Of a stretch of DNA of 64,000 nucleotides, positions 1 through 9,933 are shown one piece after another. The notes beneath the pieces were generated by a model. It had not been told where the DNA came from. It saw nothing but the letters and a program-made list of their open reading frames with translations, and ran no database searches. Position numbers and translations under genes: made by a program. Numbering within the stretch: the stretch's first letter is position 1; every line of letters starts with the position of its first letter. The stretch comes from Pseudomonadota bacterium (GTDB taxonomy: Bacteria; Pseudomonadota; Alphaproteobacteria; Geminicoccales; Geminicoccaceae), in NCBI GenBank assembly GCA_030549795.1, contig JAUQQO010000025.1, positions 1-64,000 on the forward strand. The letters are read 5' to 3'.

Positions 1-237
1 TTCGGCGCGAGCCGCAACAAGTGGCTCGGCACCTCGGAAATCGAGTGCAACTACGAGCCGCGCCAATATTTCCCGAAGACAGAAAACATGAACGTCTTTT
101 GGACGACCGGCTTTGAGCCGTTGCGGCGCCGCTATGACGGTCGGTTCCTGTACTTCATCTATCTGTGGTGGACGCCGAGCTACCTCATCCGCCCCGATGG
201 TTGGGGAGAGCCCTACAGGCAGCTGTATAAGCCGTGA
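1..237 (+). CDS. C-terminal fragment of an unidentified protein (5' end outside window)
   Basis: Frame +1 is open from base 1 to TGA at 235-237 (FGASRNKWLGTSEIECNYEPRQYF...GEPYRQLYKP*). Confidence 0.6.
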   Translation, partial: FGASRNKWLGTSEIECNYEPRQYFPKTENMNVFWTTGFEPLRRRYDGRFLYFIYLWWTPSYLIRPDGWGEPYRQLYKP

Positions 238-276
238 ATCGGTCCGGGTCGCCTCCGCCGGGGGCGACCCGGCCCC

Positions 277-1953
277 TCACCAGGCAGCAGCGCGCAGCGG
301 TGGATAGGGGGTGGGGAGATCGCGGCACGCCTCAGCCGGCAAGGACGAACGCGTATCGACCGACCAACGATAGGCGAAGGTGTGACTTTCAGGCGGCACC
401 GCAACCGGCTCGGCGGTGCGCTGCAAGAGCGCGCGCACCGGTTCGTCGACGAAGAAGGGCTTTCCCACATGGCCTTCGGAACTCAAGAAGAGCCCGCTCG
501 GATAACAGCGAATCACCCGCTCGAGCGCTTCGAGACTGGCGATCACCGGCCGGCCGGTGCGCGGATCGCGATCGAAATCCTTGAACACGACGTCGTAGAG
601 CTCGTGGAATTTGGAGGGGCTAAAAAGCACGTCATGGCGACCGAAATAGTAGAGATTGGCGAGGTCGTCGGTCCCCGTCACCACCGCGACTTCGCCAACA
701 AGCGGCCGCAGAACCGGGGCCGCGCGCCGCCAGTCGGGATCGGGGATCTCAGGCCCGATCGGGATCGCCGCCAACAGCCCGATCGTGCGCAACCAGAAGG
801 GATTGACGAGCAACACCGAAGCCAAGGCGGCATAGAGCAGCGCAGCTGCCGCAGCTTTCGCCCAGCTGCCGAGCCCGGCCAAGATCCGCACCAAAGCGGC
901 ACGCCCGCTTGCCCAAAGAGCCGGCACATGCACGACCACCGCCGCGAGCCCGATCCCCCACAGCATGAACAGAAAAGGTTGCGCATAAGCAAGATAGCGG
1001 AGCCCCTTGGAGCCAGCGAAAGAATTCAACAGAAACGATAGAGCAAAGCTCGTAGCGGCAAAGCTCGCAAGCGTAGGCGCCCGCACAAGGGCAATGATCG
1101 TACAGGGCCCGATGAGTGTCCATAGCGTCGGATAAAGTAGAAGATACCACAAGTAATAGAACCAGAATTGATCCTTGTAGGGCACATTGAAAAGCGGAAC
1201 GTCTCGGTAAAGGCGCCACAATCGACGCAGGCCCTCTTCGCCCAAGAACGCGAGGGCAAGAAGTCCGGCTACCACGAGGCCGACTGCAACGAGAAAGCGG
1301 AGCTTGCCGTTCGGCAGACGCGTGAGGAAGGCCGGAACCGCCCAGGCAGCGATGCCCACCACCCCGATCAGAGTCACCGGCTGCAGCGCAACCGCGAGGA
1401 CGAGACCGCCAAGCGCCACCACCCCCCGCAAGAGCTGCCCCACAAGCCCCGCCGGTGCGCACAAAAGCGCCCAAATCGCCCAAGAGCCGAGCGTAAAGGC
1501 CAGCACCTGCAACGCGTAGAAACGGGCAAATTGCGCAACCTCGACGGCAAAGGGCGAAACCGCGAAAAGACCAGCGGTCAGCCACGCCGCAAGCGGCCCC
1601 GCGGCCCGGCGGACCCAAAAGAAGAGCACAACCGGCACAAGTGCTGCGGCGAACACCGAGGGCAGCCGCGCGCTCCACAGCCCTTCGCCGAAGAGGGTGA
1701 ACGACAAGGCGACGAGGCGGGTGAAGAGAAAGCCGCGCCAATAGAGCCCCTCGGCGATGCGCGGCTCGCCACTCTCGAGCAGACCGCGGGCCGCGAGCAC
1801 ATGGTACAGCTCGTCGTGGATCTCCGGGCGATCCAAATTGATGAGATAGAGCGCAACGCTCGCGGCAAAGAGAAAGAGCGCATGCGGAACAGACGCCTGC
1901 AGCTCTTCTCGGAACGCGACAGCGGTTGCCCCGCGTTGCATGAACCAACCCAT
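277..1953 (-). CDS. Membrane glycosyltransferase, GT39/ArnT-like
   Basis: 558 aa, many TM segments; N-terminal 'DRPEIHDELYHVLAARGLLESGEPRIAEGLYWRG' typical of GT39-type enzymes. Confidence 0.75.
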   Translation of the reverse strand: MGWFMQRGATAVAFREELQASVPHALFLFAASVALYLINLDRPEIHDELYHVLAARGLLESGEPRIAEGLYWRGFLFTRLVALSFTLFGEGLWSARLPSVFAAALVPVVLFFWVRRAAGPLAAWLTAGLFAVSPFAVEVAQFARFYALQVLAFTLGSWAIWALLCAPAGLVGQLLRGVVALGGLVLAVALQPVTLIGVVGIAAWAVPAFLTRLPNGKLRFLVAVGLVVAGLLALAFLGEEGLRRLWRLYRDVPLFNVPYKDQFWFYYLWYLLLYPTLWTLIGPCTIIALVRAPTLASFAATSFALSFLLNSFAGSKGLRYLAYAQPFLFMLWGIGLAAVVVHVPALWASGRAALVRILAGLGSWAKAAAAALLYAALASVLLVNPFWLRTIGLLAAIPIGPEIPDPDWRRAAPVLRPLVGEVAVVTGTDDLANLYYFGRHDVLFSPSKFHELYDVVFKDFDRDPRTGRPVIASLEALERVIRCYPSGLFLSSEGHVGKPFFVDEPVRALLQRTAEPVAVPPESHTFAYRWSVDTRSSLPAEACRDLPTPYPPLRAAAW

Positions 1954-2108
1954 CCCCTCGTTGCCGGCTCGAGCCGTTTTAGCCGCGCTCCTCGCCCGCG
2001 TCTTGGGTTAAAAGGCACGCAAAAGCGTATTTGAGAACCTGCGCATCCCGCTTTCGAAGGCGCGCGCGAGCGCTAAAGTGGCGGGCAAAAGGGTGCTGGA
2101 GAGCGCGC

Positions 2109-3440
2109 GTGCGGCTTGCCCGCAAGACACCGCTTGCGATCGCCGTCCTCGGCCTCGGCCGGGTCGGCCTGGTTACCGCTACGAGCCTCGCCGCCGCCGG
2201 CCACCATGTGCTCGGCATCGACCGGCGCGGAAAGTGGCTCGCCGAGCTCGCCGCCGGCCGGCTTGGCTGGCGGGAGCCCGGGCTCGAAGAGCTGCTGCGC
2301 CGGGTGCAGGCGCAAGGACGGCTACGCCTGCAGGACGCACTCGAGCCCGCGCTCGCCGACCTTGATCTGGTCGCGATCTGCGTTGAGACCCCAGCCGGCC
2401 CCGAGGGTCGGCTCGACTGCGGGCCGCTCCTCGTTGCTCTAGCCAGCCTTGCCAGCGGCCTGCGCGCCCGTCCCGCCGATGCCCCGCCGCTTCTTTGCGT
2501 GGTGCGCAGCACCGTGCCGATCGGGGCGACCGAAGAGCTCTTGCTGCCGAGCCTGGTCCAAGGGGCGCGCAGCGCACCCGGGGAAAAGTTCGAGCTCGCC
2601 CTTAATCCCGAGTTCTTGCGCGAGGGAACGGCACTCGCCGATCACCGCTCTCCTTCGCGGATCGTAATCGGCGAGCGGCTGCCGGGTGTGACGAGGCGTC
2701 TGCTCGGCATCTACGACGCGACCCAAGCGCCGATCTTCGAAGTCGGCTATCGCGAAGCAGAGACGATCAAGCTCCTCGACAACGCCTTCCATGCGCTCAA
2801 AGTGGCCTTTGCCAACGAGTTCGGCCGGCTCGCCCTTGCCCTGGATCTCGCTCCCGCGCGTCTGGCCGAGCTGTTCTTGGCCGATGGCAAGCTCAACCTC
2901 TCGGCGGCCTATCTGCGCCCCGGCATGCCCTACGGTGGTCCCTGTCTGCCCAAGGATTTGCGCGCGCTTTTAACCGCGGCGCGCGCGCGCGGGCTCGCCC
3001 TTCCGCTCCTCGAAGCGGTGGAGGCGAGCAACCGGCTGCACCTCACCTTCCTCGTCGAGCGGATCCGAGCACTCGTCCCGCCCCCGGGACCACTGCTCTT
3101 GCTCGGCCTGTCCTTCAAGGAAGGGGTGGAAGACGTCCGCGGCAGCCCGCCCCTCGCCCTGCTCACCGCGCTTGTGGCCGACGGCTATAAGGTGGAGGTG
3201 GTCGATCCCGAGCTCGAGCGGGCACCGGTCCTTGCCCTTCCCCGTGGCGCGCGTTTGCATGGGCGGGCGACCTTGGCGCGGCTTGCCGCCGAAGCCCGCC
3301 TCCTCGTCCTGGCCAAACGCCCTGCGGACCTTTTGGGCATGGTGCCGCCGGAGCTTCCGATCCTCGATCTCGTGCGCCTCGAGCTCCGCACGCCGGCCGA
3401 GGCAGGATGCGCGGCGGCGTCTTTTGATGCGCGCTGTTGA
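2109..3440 (+). CDS. UDP-glucose/GDP-mannose dehydrogenase family nucleotide-sugar dehydrogenase
   Basis: Rossmann 'IAVLGLGRVGLVTATSLAAAGHHVLGID', 'NPEFLREGTALADH', 'GGPCLPKDLRAL', 'LLGLSFKEGVEDVRGSP'; GTG start at 2109 with upstream GGAGAG. Confidence 0.88.
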   Translation: MRLARKTPLAIAVLGLGRVGLVTATSLAAAGHHVLGIDRRGKWLAELAAGRLGWREPGLEELLRRVQAQGRLRLQDALEPALADLDLVAICVETPAGPEGRLDCGPLLVALASLASGLRARPADAPPLLCVVRSTVPIGATEELLLPSLVQGARSAPGEKFELALNPEFLREGTALADHRSPSRIVIGERLPGVTRRLLGIYDATQAPIFEVGYREAETIKLLDNAFHALKVAFANEFGRLALALDLAPARLAELFLADGKLNLSAAYLRPGMPYGGPCLPKDLRALLTAARARGLALPLLEAVEASNRLHLTFLVERIRALVPPPGPLLLLGLSFKEGVEDVRGSPPLALLTALVADGYKVEVVDPELERAPVLALPRGARLHGRATLARLAAEARLLVLAKRPADLLGMVPPELPILDLVRLELRTPAEAGCAAASFDARC

Positions 3441-3457
3441 TCGAGGAGCGCGACGGC

Positions 3458-4792
3458 ATGGAGCGCAGCGTTTCCCTCCCCTCCCCTGCCCCAGTTTCCA
3501 GCTGGCCCGCGGCCGCGGCCGGCTCGATGTTGCCAACAGCACGGCGCAGCCGGCTGCGCGCTCTTTTCGATACCGTCTTTTGCTTCGAAGCGCTCTTCGC
3601 GCTCTTTCTCTATTCGAACAATATCAAATATTTCCTTCCCGCTTTTCCGATCGACGAAACCGTTGTGTTCATGGCGGCGAGCATGCCCCTCGCCGCTTGG
3701 ATCGTCTGGCGGAACGGCGTCCGCCGCGAGGCGATCCCGATGCTCGCCGCTGCCTTTTTGTTCTTCGGCTGGATGACGTTGAGTCTCTTGTGGACGCCGG
3801 CGGGCGGCATGGCCTTACGCGCCGCTGCGTACGGAGTGGTCTTCGATCTGTACTGTTTGGCTGTGGGTTGTCTCGTGCTCGCCGGTGACCGGGTGCGGCT
3901 GCAGCGGTTCTTCGTGTGGGTGATGGGGGTGGGCACGCTGCTGTCGATCAAGGGCTTAGAGATCTATTTTACGCATGGTTCGTTCATGTTCTATGAAGAG
4001 TTCTTGGGAACTCCGGCGTACTTGAACTGGACGATTCCGCTTTCAGCCGCGATCGCCGCCGCCTCAAGCCTCGTTTTCAATCCACAGGCGCGGTACGGAC
4101 AGCGGCTGCTCGGCTGCGCGCTGATCGGCCTGTTCCTCGCCTTCGCCTTGGTGGGCGGTGCGCGCGCCACCCTTCTCGCCGCCGTGGCGGCACTCCTGGT
4201 ACCCACCCTGCTCGTGGGACCCCGCGCCGGCAAAGGCGCACTCTTCGTGCCCAAGATCCAGATCCTCGCGCTTTTGGCGCTTCTCGCTCTCGCCGTCTAC
4301 ATCGCCTATCTCTTGGCTTCCGGTCAAATCACCACGACGCTCGGCCGCTTTTTCAGTCTTGCTCATTACATAGAGACGAAAGGGATAAGCCTGCGCCACG
4401 AAAGGTTGAGCTATTGGCAACAGGCACTTGTCTTCTGGAGTTGGTCACCTCTGTTCGGCCACGGTTTGGGTAGTTTCTCGATTCTCTATTCGGGATGGGA
4501 AATTCCCGGTACCCACCCGCACAACATCCTGCTCGAGATCCTGTGCGACCTCGGTCTCGTCGGCTTTGCCCTCTTCGCCTTTTTGCTCGTCGTCGCCCTG
4601 CGCCACATCCGCATCGCGCGGCTGCGCAGCGATCCGCTCTTCTTGGCGGTGGTCATGCTGCTCCTGGCCCATTTGGGCGTGCTGGCGATGGTCCATCTCG
4701 AGCTCGCATTGATCTGGGAGCTCTGCCTCGCGCTCGGTCTGTTGACCGCGGCTCGCCCGCACGCCGCAGCGGCCCCGGCAACGACCCGCTAA
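3458..4792 (+). CDS. O-antigen ligase/polymerase (Wzy/WaaL-like) membrane protein
   Basis: Polytopic; 'FGHGLGSFSILYSGWEIPGTHPHNILLEILCDLGLVG' motif typical of the O-antigen ligase family. Confidence 0.75.
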   Translation: MERSVSLPSPAPVSSWPAAAAGSMLPTARRSRLRALFDTVFCFEALFALFLYSNNIKYFLPAFPIDETVVFMAASMPLAAWIVWRNGVRREAIPMLAAAFLFFGWMTLSLLWTPAGGMALRAAAYGVVFDLYCLAVGCLVLAGDRVRLQRFFVWVMGVGTLLSIKGLEIYFTHGSFMFYEEFLGTPAYLNWTIPLSAAIAAASSLVFNPQARYGQRLLGCALIGLFLAFALVGGARATLLAAVAALLVPTLLVGPRAGKGALFVPKIQILALLALLALAVYIAYLLASGQITTTLGRFFSLAHYIETKGISLRHERLSYWQQALVFWSWSPLFGHGLGSFSILYSGWEIPGTHPHNILLEILCDLGLVGFALFAFLLVVALRHIRIARLRSDPLFLAVVMLLLAHLGVLAMVHLELALIWELCLALGLLTAARPHAAAAPATTR

Positions 4793-4869
4793 GCGCGCGC
4801 AACCGAATTCCGTCGCCTCGGGACGACGCCGGTGAGCACCGAGGCGGCCGATGGCCTAGATACGGCCGG

Positions 4870-5364
4870 CTATCGCGTCCAGTCGGTGCGTGCTGCTTCG
4901 AATGCTGACTCCTTCGTCTGCGCTGCCTCGATACCCGCCCCCGGGCCCGGAAGCGCGAGATCGCGCGAGCGCTTCATCTCCTTGCGGCCGCGCGTGACTG
5001 TGTCCAACACGAGCCCGCACGCGAGACTCGAGAAGGCGAGAAGGCCCAAGGCGGCGGCGAGCAGCGCCGTGGGCAGGCGCGGCACCGGACCGGTGCGCAG
5101 GAATTCCTGCACCACGGGCACGTCCAAGGCCAAACACAGCACGAGCAACAGCACGAAGAGACTGCCGAAGAACGCCAACGGTCGCTCTTCGCGTACGAGA
5201 TGGCCGATCAAGAGCAGGATGCGCCAGCCGTCGCGCAAGGTGGCGAGCTCGCTGTGCGCGCCTTCCGCACCCGGCAGCGCCCGCTGGGCGTCGCGCACCA
5301 CTTTGGCGATCGTGATCCCCTCGTCGAGGCAGGGGATCACCACCGCGATCCGCGCGCGCATCAT
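4870..5364 (-). pseudogene. Internally deleted GT2 (DPM1-like) glycosyltransferase
   Basis: N-terminal 'RIAVVIPCLDEGITIAKVVRDAQRALPGA' joined directly to C-terminal 'EGAHSELATLRDGWRILLLIGHLVREERPLAFFG...LACGLVLDTVTRGRKEMKR'; central catalytic region absent. Confidence 0.7.
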
Positions 5365-6943
5365 CGCGCGTCCTCTCGTGCCGCCCGCTCGGAGGTGCGG
5401 CCATAGAGCCGCACGACCGCACCCGGCAACTGGTCCTCGACCACAAGCTGCATCCGTTCCTTCACCGCGAAGTCGAAGAGTTCAAGAGCATGAACCATAT
5501 CCTGGTTGTGCACGTGGGTGGCGAAGATCGCCCACACCCGCTCAGCCGGCGGCAGCGCCTGGGCATCCGTCAGCACCCCTGCGATCCCCTTGCGGATGGA
5601 ACTGCCGTAGACCACGTCGGCCTGCGCTAGACCGACGCGGTCGCGGTAAAAGCGGAACAGGTGCTGGGCGTAGCTGCCGACGTAGACGAGATCGCCCGGC
5701 CGATCGTCGCGGGCGACGCGCTGCGCCGCCCCGCGGATGTCGGGTGCAGCAAAGGGGATCCGCCCGGGTGCGGCCTCGAGGAGCGTAAGGCCCACGGGCG
5801 GCGCGCAGAGACCGGCCAGGACCACGGCTGCCGTCAGAGCATTGGGCACGCCTTTGGCGTGCAGCCCTTCCAGCCCTTCGGCGACGAACAGTAAGACGGC
5901 CGGGGCGGCGAACAGCAAAAAGCGCCAGCCGAAGGGGTAAAGAGCCAGAGCGGAAGCGACGAGCGCCCCCAAGAGCGGCAGTGCGCGCATGGCGGCACGG
6001 GCAACATCGCGCCGCAGCAACCGCCACGCACCCAAGGTCATGAACACGGCCGCGAGGACCTCGCCGCTCGGCCGGCCGGGAAGAAAAAAAACGCCCTTCG
6101 GTAAAGGCGGCGTGGGCCGGGGCGACCCAGGCTTTATAGTACCAGAAGGCGTTTTTCGCCGAGGACCAGGGTAAAGGCGCAAAGAACGCGCCAATAGCCG
6201 CGCATGGCAGCGCGTGTTGCCACCTGGCGCGTGGCCAGGACGTGCAACATGACGTAGAGTGCCGCGAGCAGCGCACACAGAGCGAGCACGCGAACTGCCT
6301 CCGCGCCGTCGCCGCGGCGCAGCTGCGCGCCGGCGAGCGCGAGGCCGACACCGGCGATGACGAAGGCACTGGCATGGCTCAGCGCCACCGCGGCCGTGCC
6401 CACGAGCGCGAAGGCGAGAAGGTGGCGAGTGCCGAAGGTGCAGCTACGCAGCGCCGCGAGCCCGATCCACAAGAGCAGTGCCGCGGCACAGAAATCCGCC
6501 ATGTATTGTTTGACTTCCGCCGAATAGTAGACATAGGCGGGAAACAGCGCGACCGCCGCGGTGGGCACGAGCGCGGGCCACGGCCTCCGCTCGGCGAGGC
6601 CGATCGCCGCCACGGCCACAAGGCCGACGTTTCCGAAGATGAATTGCGGCAACCGCAGGGCCAGTTCGGGTCGTCCCGGCCAGAGGGAGAGCAGGGCACG
6701 CTCGAGCCACAACCAGCCGACCGGTGCTGCCTGGTCGAAGGCCAAAGGTTCGAGCAGATCGAGGAACGAGCGCTCGAGGAGGTTGAGGGCGATGCTCACC
6801 TCGTCGACCCAGAGCCCGCGCGCACTCCACCAGTGGCGCAAGCGCAGCAGCACGCCGATGGCGACGAGGACCGCCACCGCAGCGACCAGGGCTGGGCGCG
6901 CAGGGTCGTGGGTGGAGGAGGCGGGCGGTGTGGTCGATGGCAT
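5361..6943 (-). pseudogene. GT39-like membrane glycosyltransferase, apparently split by two frameshifts
   Basis: ORF 6134..7012 carries the N-terminal half, ORF 5361..6278 the C-terminal half; bridging sequence 'FFAPLPWSSAKNAFWYYKAWVAPAHAAFTEG' lies in the third frame. Confidence 0.65.
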
Positions 6944-7036
6944 CAGTGCGCGGTTTCCTCGGGCGTGCCGCCGCTTCGAGCGCGCGGCCGTGTGCCTTGC
7001 GCGCGCACACACCGAAGCTGCTTGCTGTGGAGGGGG

Positions 7037-9337
7037 TCAGTTGAGGTAGTACCGCTGTGACTTTTTATAGTATCCGTAGCGATCGGTGTGGCCATACTTC
7101 GCGTGTTTAGCGAGATCGACCCGCGTAAGAACGATGCCCGTGAGGTTGGCGCCGAGTTCGCGCAAGGCCGCGACCTCTTCGGCGACGAGCGCAGCTGGGG
7201 TCTTGTTCCACTGCACCACATAGAGCACCCGATCAACCAGGGGGGCGAGGATGCGGGCATCGGTCACGCTCGCCACGGGCGCGGTATCGAGCAGCACGAG
7301 ATCATAGCGATCGCGCAAGTGGGCGAAGAGCGCACGCATACGCTCCCCGGCGAGGAGCGCGATCGGGTTGGCGGTGCGCCCCTTAACCGGCAGGAAATCG
7401 ACGCCGGTGTCCTCGTCCTTGCGGACCGCCTCTTCGAGGCTGGCGCTGCCCTCGAGCACCTCGACCACCCCGGGCGGGGTGGGCCCGCCCAGGTTGCGGT
7501 GCACAGAGGGATGGCGCAGGTCGAGATCGAGCAGGAGCACGCGCTTGCCGGAACGGGCGGCAAAGGTGCCCAAGGAGACGACGAGCGTGGTCTTGCCCTC
7601 CTCGGGCAGGCTCGAGGTGACGAGCACGATTCGCCCGCGCTCGCCCAGAGCACTGGTGATCGCCACGAAGACGGCACCGATCGCCTCGGTGTAGAGCGAG
7701 AGCGGTTTGTCCAAGAGATACTGGTGCGGCAGCTGGCGGCGCTTGAGCGCGAGCTCGGGGACGAGAGCGAGCACTGGTAATCCCGTCGCCCGCTCGGTCT
7801 CGCGGGCGCTGCGCAGTCCCTTAGCGAGGCTCTCGAGCACGAGCGCAAGGCCGCTTGAGAGCAAAAACGAGCCCAAGAACCCAGCTAAGAGGAACACCTT
7901 GGGCCCGAGCGAGCTCGGGGCGAGCGGCGGTGTGGCACGACTTACGAGCCGCGCATCGGCTTCCACCAAGCGTTCTTCTTCGCGCGTCTCCTTGGAGCGT
8001 TGGAGGACCGCCTGGTAGAGCTGGCGCGCCGCTTCCGCCTGCCGTTCGAGCTCGTTGAGGCGCACTTCGGCCTGACGGTCGCGCGCCGAGCGCCCCTTGA
8101 TGGTGGCGAGCTGGGCTTCGATCGCGGCGATCTTGCTCTGCGCGACGCGGACGTCGTTTTCGAGCTGGGTGGCGATGCGGTCGATCTCGGCGCGCACCTT
8201 GGCCTGCAGATTGGCGCGGTCGCGCTCGAGCTGGACCATGCGCGGATGGCGCGGCCCGAACTGGGCACTGAGCTCGGCCTCGCGGCGCGCGAGCTCGGCT
8301 TCGCGGGCGCGCAGATCAATGATCACCGGCGAGGCGGCGATGTCGCTGATCGCATCGAGCCCGCCGCCGCGCGCGCGAAGTTCGCGCACGAGTCTGAGCT
8401 TGGCCTGCCGTTCGGCGAGCTCGCCGCGGGCGACGATGAGCTCGCGGTTGAGCTCGCTCAGCTCCTGCTCGCCCAAGGTCACCCCGCGGGCATCCAAAAG
8501 ATCCTGCTCGGCCTTGAACCGGGCAACCGCCGCCTCGGCCTGTTCGACTTCCGCGCGCAGGGTCTTAAGCCGCTCCTGCAAAAAGCTCGAGGCGCGCACT
8601 GTTGCGCCGAGCTTCGCCTGGCGCTGCTGCTCGAGGTAGACGTCGACGAGATGGTTGGCGATCTGGGCGGCTTTGGCCGGCTCTTCGGAGCTCACTTCGA
8701 GGGTGAGCAAATAGGAGCGGCCGTCGTTGAGCACGCGCACGCGCTTGGCGAGCGCCGCTACCACCAACTCCTCGACGGGCTCGGTTGGCACTTCGGTCGC
8801 CGCCGAAGCGGACCCGGTCTCGGCAGCGACCCCGATCGCCACCAACCAATCGGGCGGCACGAGCGCGAGCAGGCGCTCGAAAAGGATGCGCGGATCGAAA
8901 AGCGCGCTAATGGGATCGGGCTCGCGCAAGAAGGGGTTGAACTCGGGGTCTTCGGCGAGCGCGAGATCGCGCGCGGTGCGGCGCAGGAGTTCGGGTGAGG
9001 TGAGGATGCCGATCTCGGTGGCGATCACCCGCTCGTCCACCGGCAGACGGCCGACGACTTTCTCGATGGCGAGGATGCGGTCCTCGCGCGGTTCGATGAC
9101 CACGAGCGCGGCGGCGCTGTAAAGCGGCGTGCGCAGGGAGCCGAACAGCCAGCCAGCTGTGGCGCCGAGGAGCGAAAGGAGCAGGATCAGCCACTTGCGG
9201 CGCCAAAGAACCGCAAGGAAGGAGAGCACGTCGATCGCGGCGCCGTCCGGCCGTGGCGGCGAGGTCGACGGCGGGTCAACCTTGACGGGCGCCAAATCCC
9301 GCATGGGGGGAGACTCGCGTGATCCTGAAGGCTCCAC
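7037..9337 (-). CDS. Polysaccharide biosynthesis tyrosine autokinase (Wzz domain plus BY-kinase)
   Basis: Wzz-like N-terminus, coiled coil, Walker 'TSSLPEEGKTTLVVSLG', 'LLLDLDLRHPSVHR', Tyr-rich C-terminus 'YGHTDRYGYYKKSQRYYLN'. Confidence 0.9.
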   Translation of the reverse strand: MEPSGSRESPPMRDLAPVKVDPPSTSPPRPDGAAIDVLSFLAVLWRRKWLILLLSLLGATAGWLFGSLRTPLYSAAALVVIEPREDRILAIEKVVGRLPVDERVIATEIGILTSPELLRRTARDLALAEDPEFNPFLREPDPISALFDPRILFERLLALVPPDWLVAIGVAAETGSASAATEVPTEPVEELVVAALAKRVRVLNDGRSYLLTLEVSSEEPAKAAQIANHLVDVYLEQQRQAKLGATVRASSFLQERLKTLRAEVEQAEAAVARFKAEQDLLDARGVTLGEQELSELNRELIVARGELAERQAKLRLVRELRARGGGLDAISDIAASPVIIDLRAREAELARREAELSAQFGPRHPRMVQLERDRANLQAKVRAEIDRIATQLENDVRVAQSKIAAIEAQLATIKGRSARDRQAEVRLNELERQAEAARQLYQAVLQRSKETREEERLVEADARLVSRATPPLAPSSLGPKVFLLAGFLGSFLLSSGLALVLESLAKGLRSARETERATGLPVLALVPELALKRRQLPHQYLLDKPLSLYTEAIGAVFVAITSALGERGRIVLVTSSLPEEGKTTLVVSLGTFAARSGKRVLLLDLDLRHPSVHRNLGGPTPPGVVEVLEGSASLEEAVRKDEDTGVDFLPVKGRTANPIALLAGERMRALFAHLRDRYDLVLLDTAPVASVTDARILAPLVDRVLYVVQWNKTPAALVAEEVAALRELGANLTGIVLTRVDLAKHAKYGHTDRYGYYKKSQRYYLN

Positions 9338-9518
9338 AGCCTATAGGCAGGCGTTGATAGCGAGACAAGGGATGGCGGCTCGCGGTGCGCGCCCGTCCTA
9401 CTCCGGTACGCAGTTCGCATGGGCGGGGCGGTAGCGCTTGGCGCGCATGATCGGGCGGACGAACGGGTTTGTCAACCTATATTCGGATTTAAATCTAATC
9501 ATTGCAGTAAACAATCCT

Positions 9519-9787
9519 CGGGATTCGGTCGCGCCCTTTTGCGATACGCGCCCGCTCTTTCCCTGCCGCCCGCTGCTGCGGCTTATCCCCAAAAGCGGCC
9601 CTTTATCCCCCGGGATTTGGTCGCGCCCGCGGCTGGCGGCTGCGTTATCCTCCGGGATTTGGTCGCAATCCACCGGGATTTGGTCGCGCCGGACGGCCGC
9701 CGCACCCCACTTATCCACCGGGATTTGGTCGCGCCCGCGGCTCAGATTCGGGACTTGGTCGCGCGCGATTCGGGATTTGGTCGCGCT
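9519..9787 (+). repeat. Iteron array, seven direct copies of CGGGATTTGGTCGCGCC (some degenerate)
   Basis: Copies start at 9519, 9611, 9653, 9674, 9719, 9749, 9771; an inverted copy lies at about 9850-9864; immediately upstream of repA. Confidence 0.88.
9583..9719 (+). promoter_or_regulatory. DnaA-box-like TTATCC motifs interleaved with iterons (putative origin)
   Basis: TTATCCCCA 9583-9591; TTATCCCC, TTATCCTC and TTATCCAC directly precede the iterons at 9611, 9653 and 9719. Confidence 0.55.
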
Positions 9788-9798
9788 CTATAAGAAGA

Positions 9799-9828
9799 TG
9801 CAAAATATGAATCTGCAAAATATGAATC
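9799..9828 (+). repeat. Perfect tandem duplication of TGCAAAATATGAATC (AT-rich)
   Basis: Read directly: TGCAAAATATGAATC TGCAAAATATGAATC. Confidence 0.9.
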
Positions 9829-9933
9829 AGGGGCAGGCAAGGCAGGAAGCGCGACCAAATCCCGAATCGACAGACCATTCAGAGGGTGCTATCAGGTTCA
9901 AGAGCGGTTCTTCAGCCTTCGAGCGAGACTGCG

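Noticed and set aside
8000-8998. 332-aa + strand ORF
   Set aside because: Antisense shadow of the BY-kinase gene.
9519-9787. Possible CRISPR array
   Set aside because: Short 17-bp repeats with irregular 21-92 bp spacing, no cas genes, adjacent to repA: iterons fit better.
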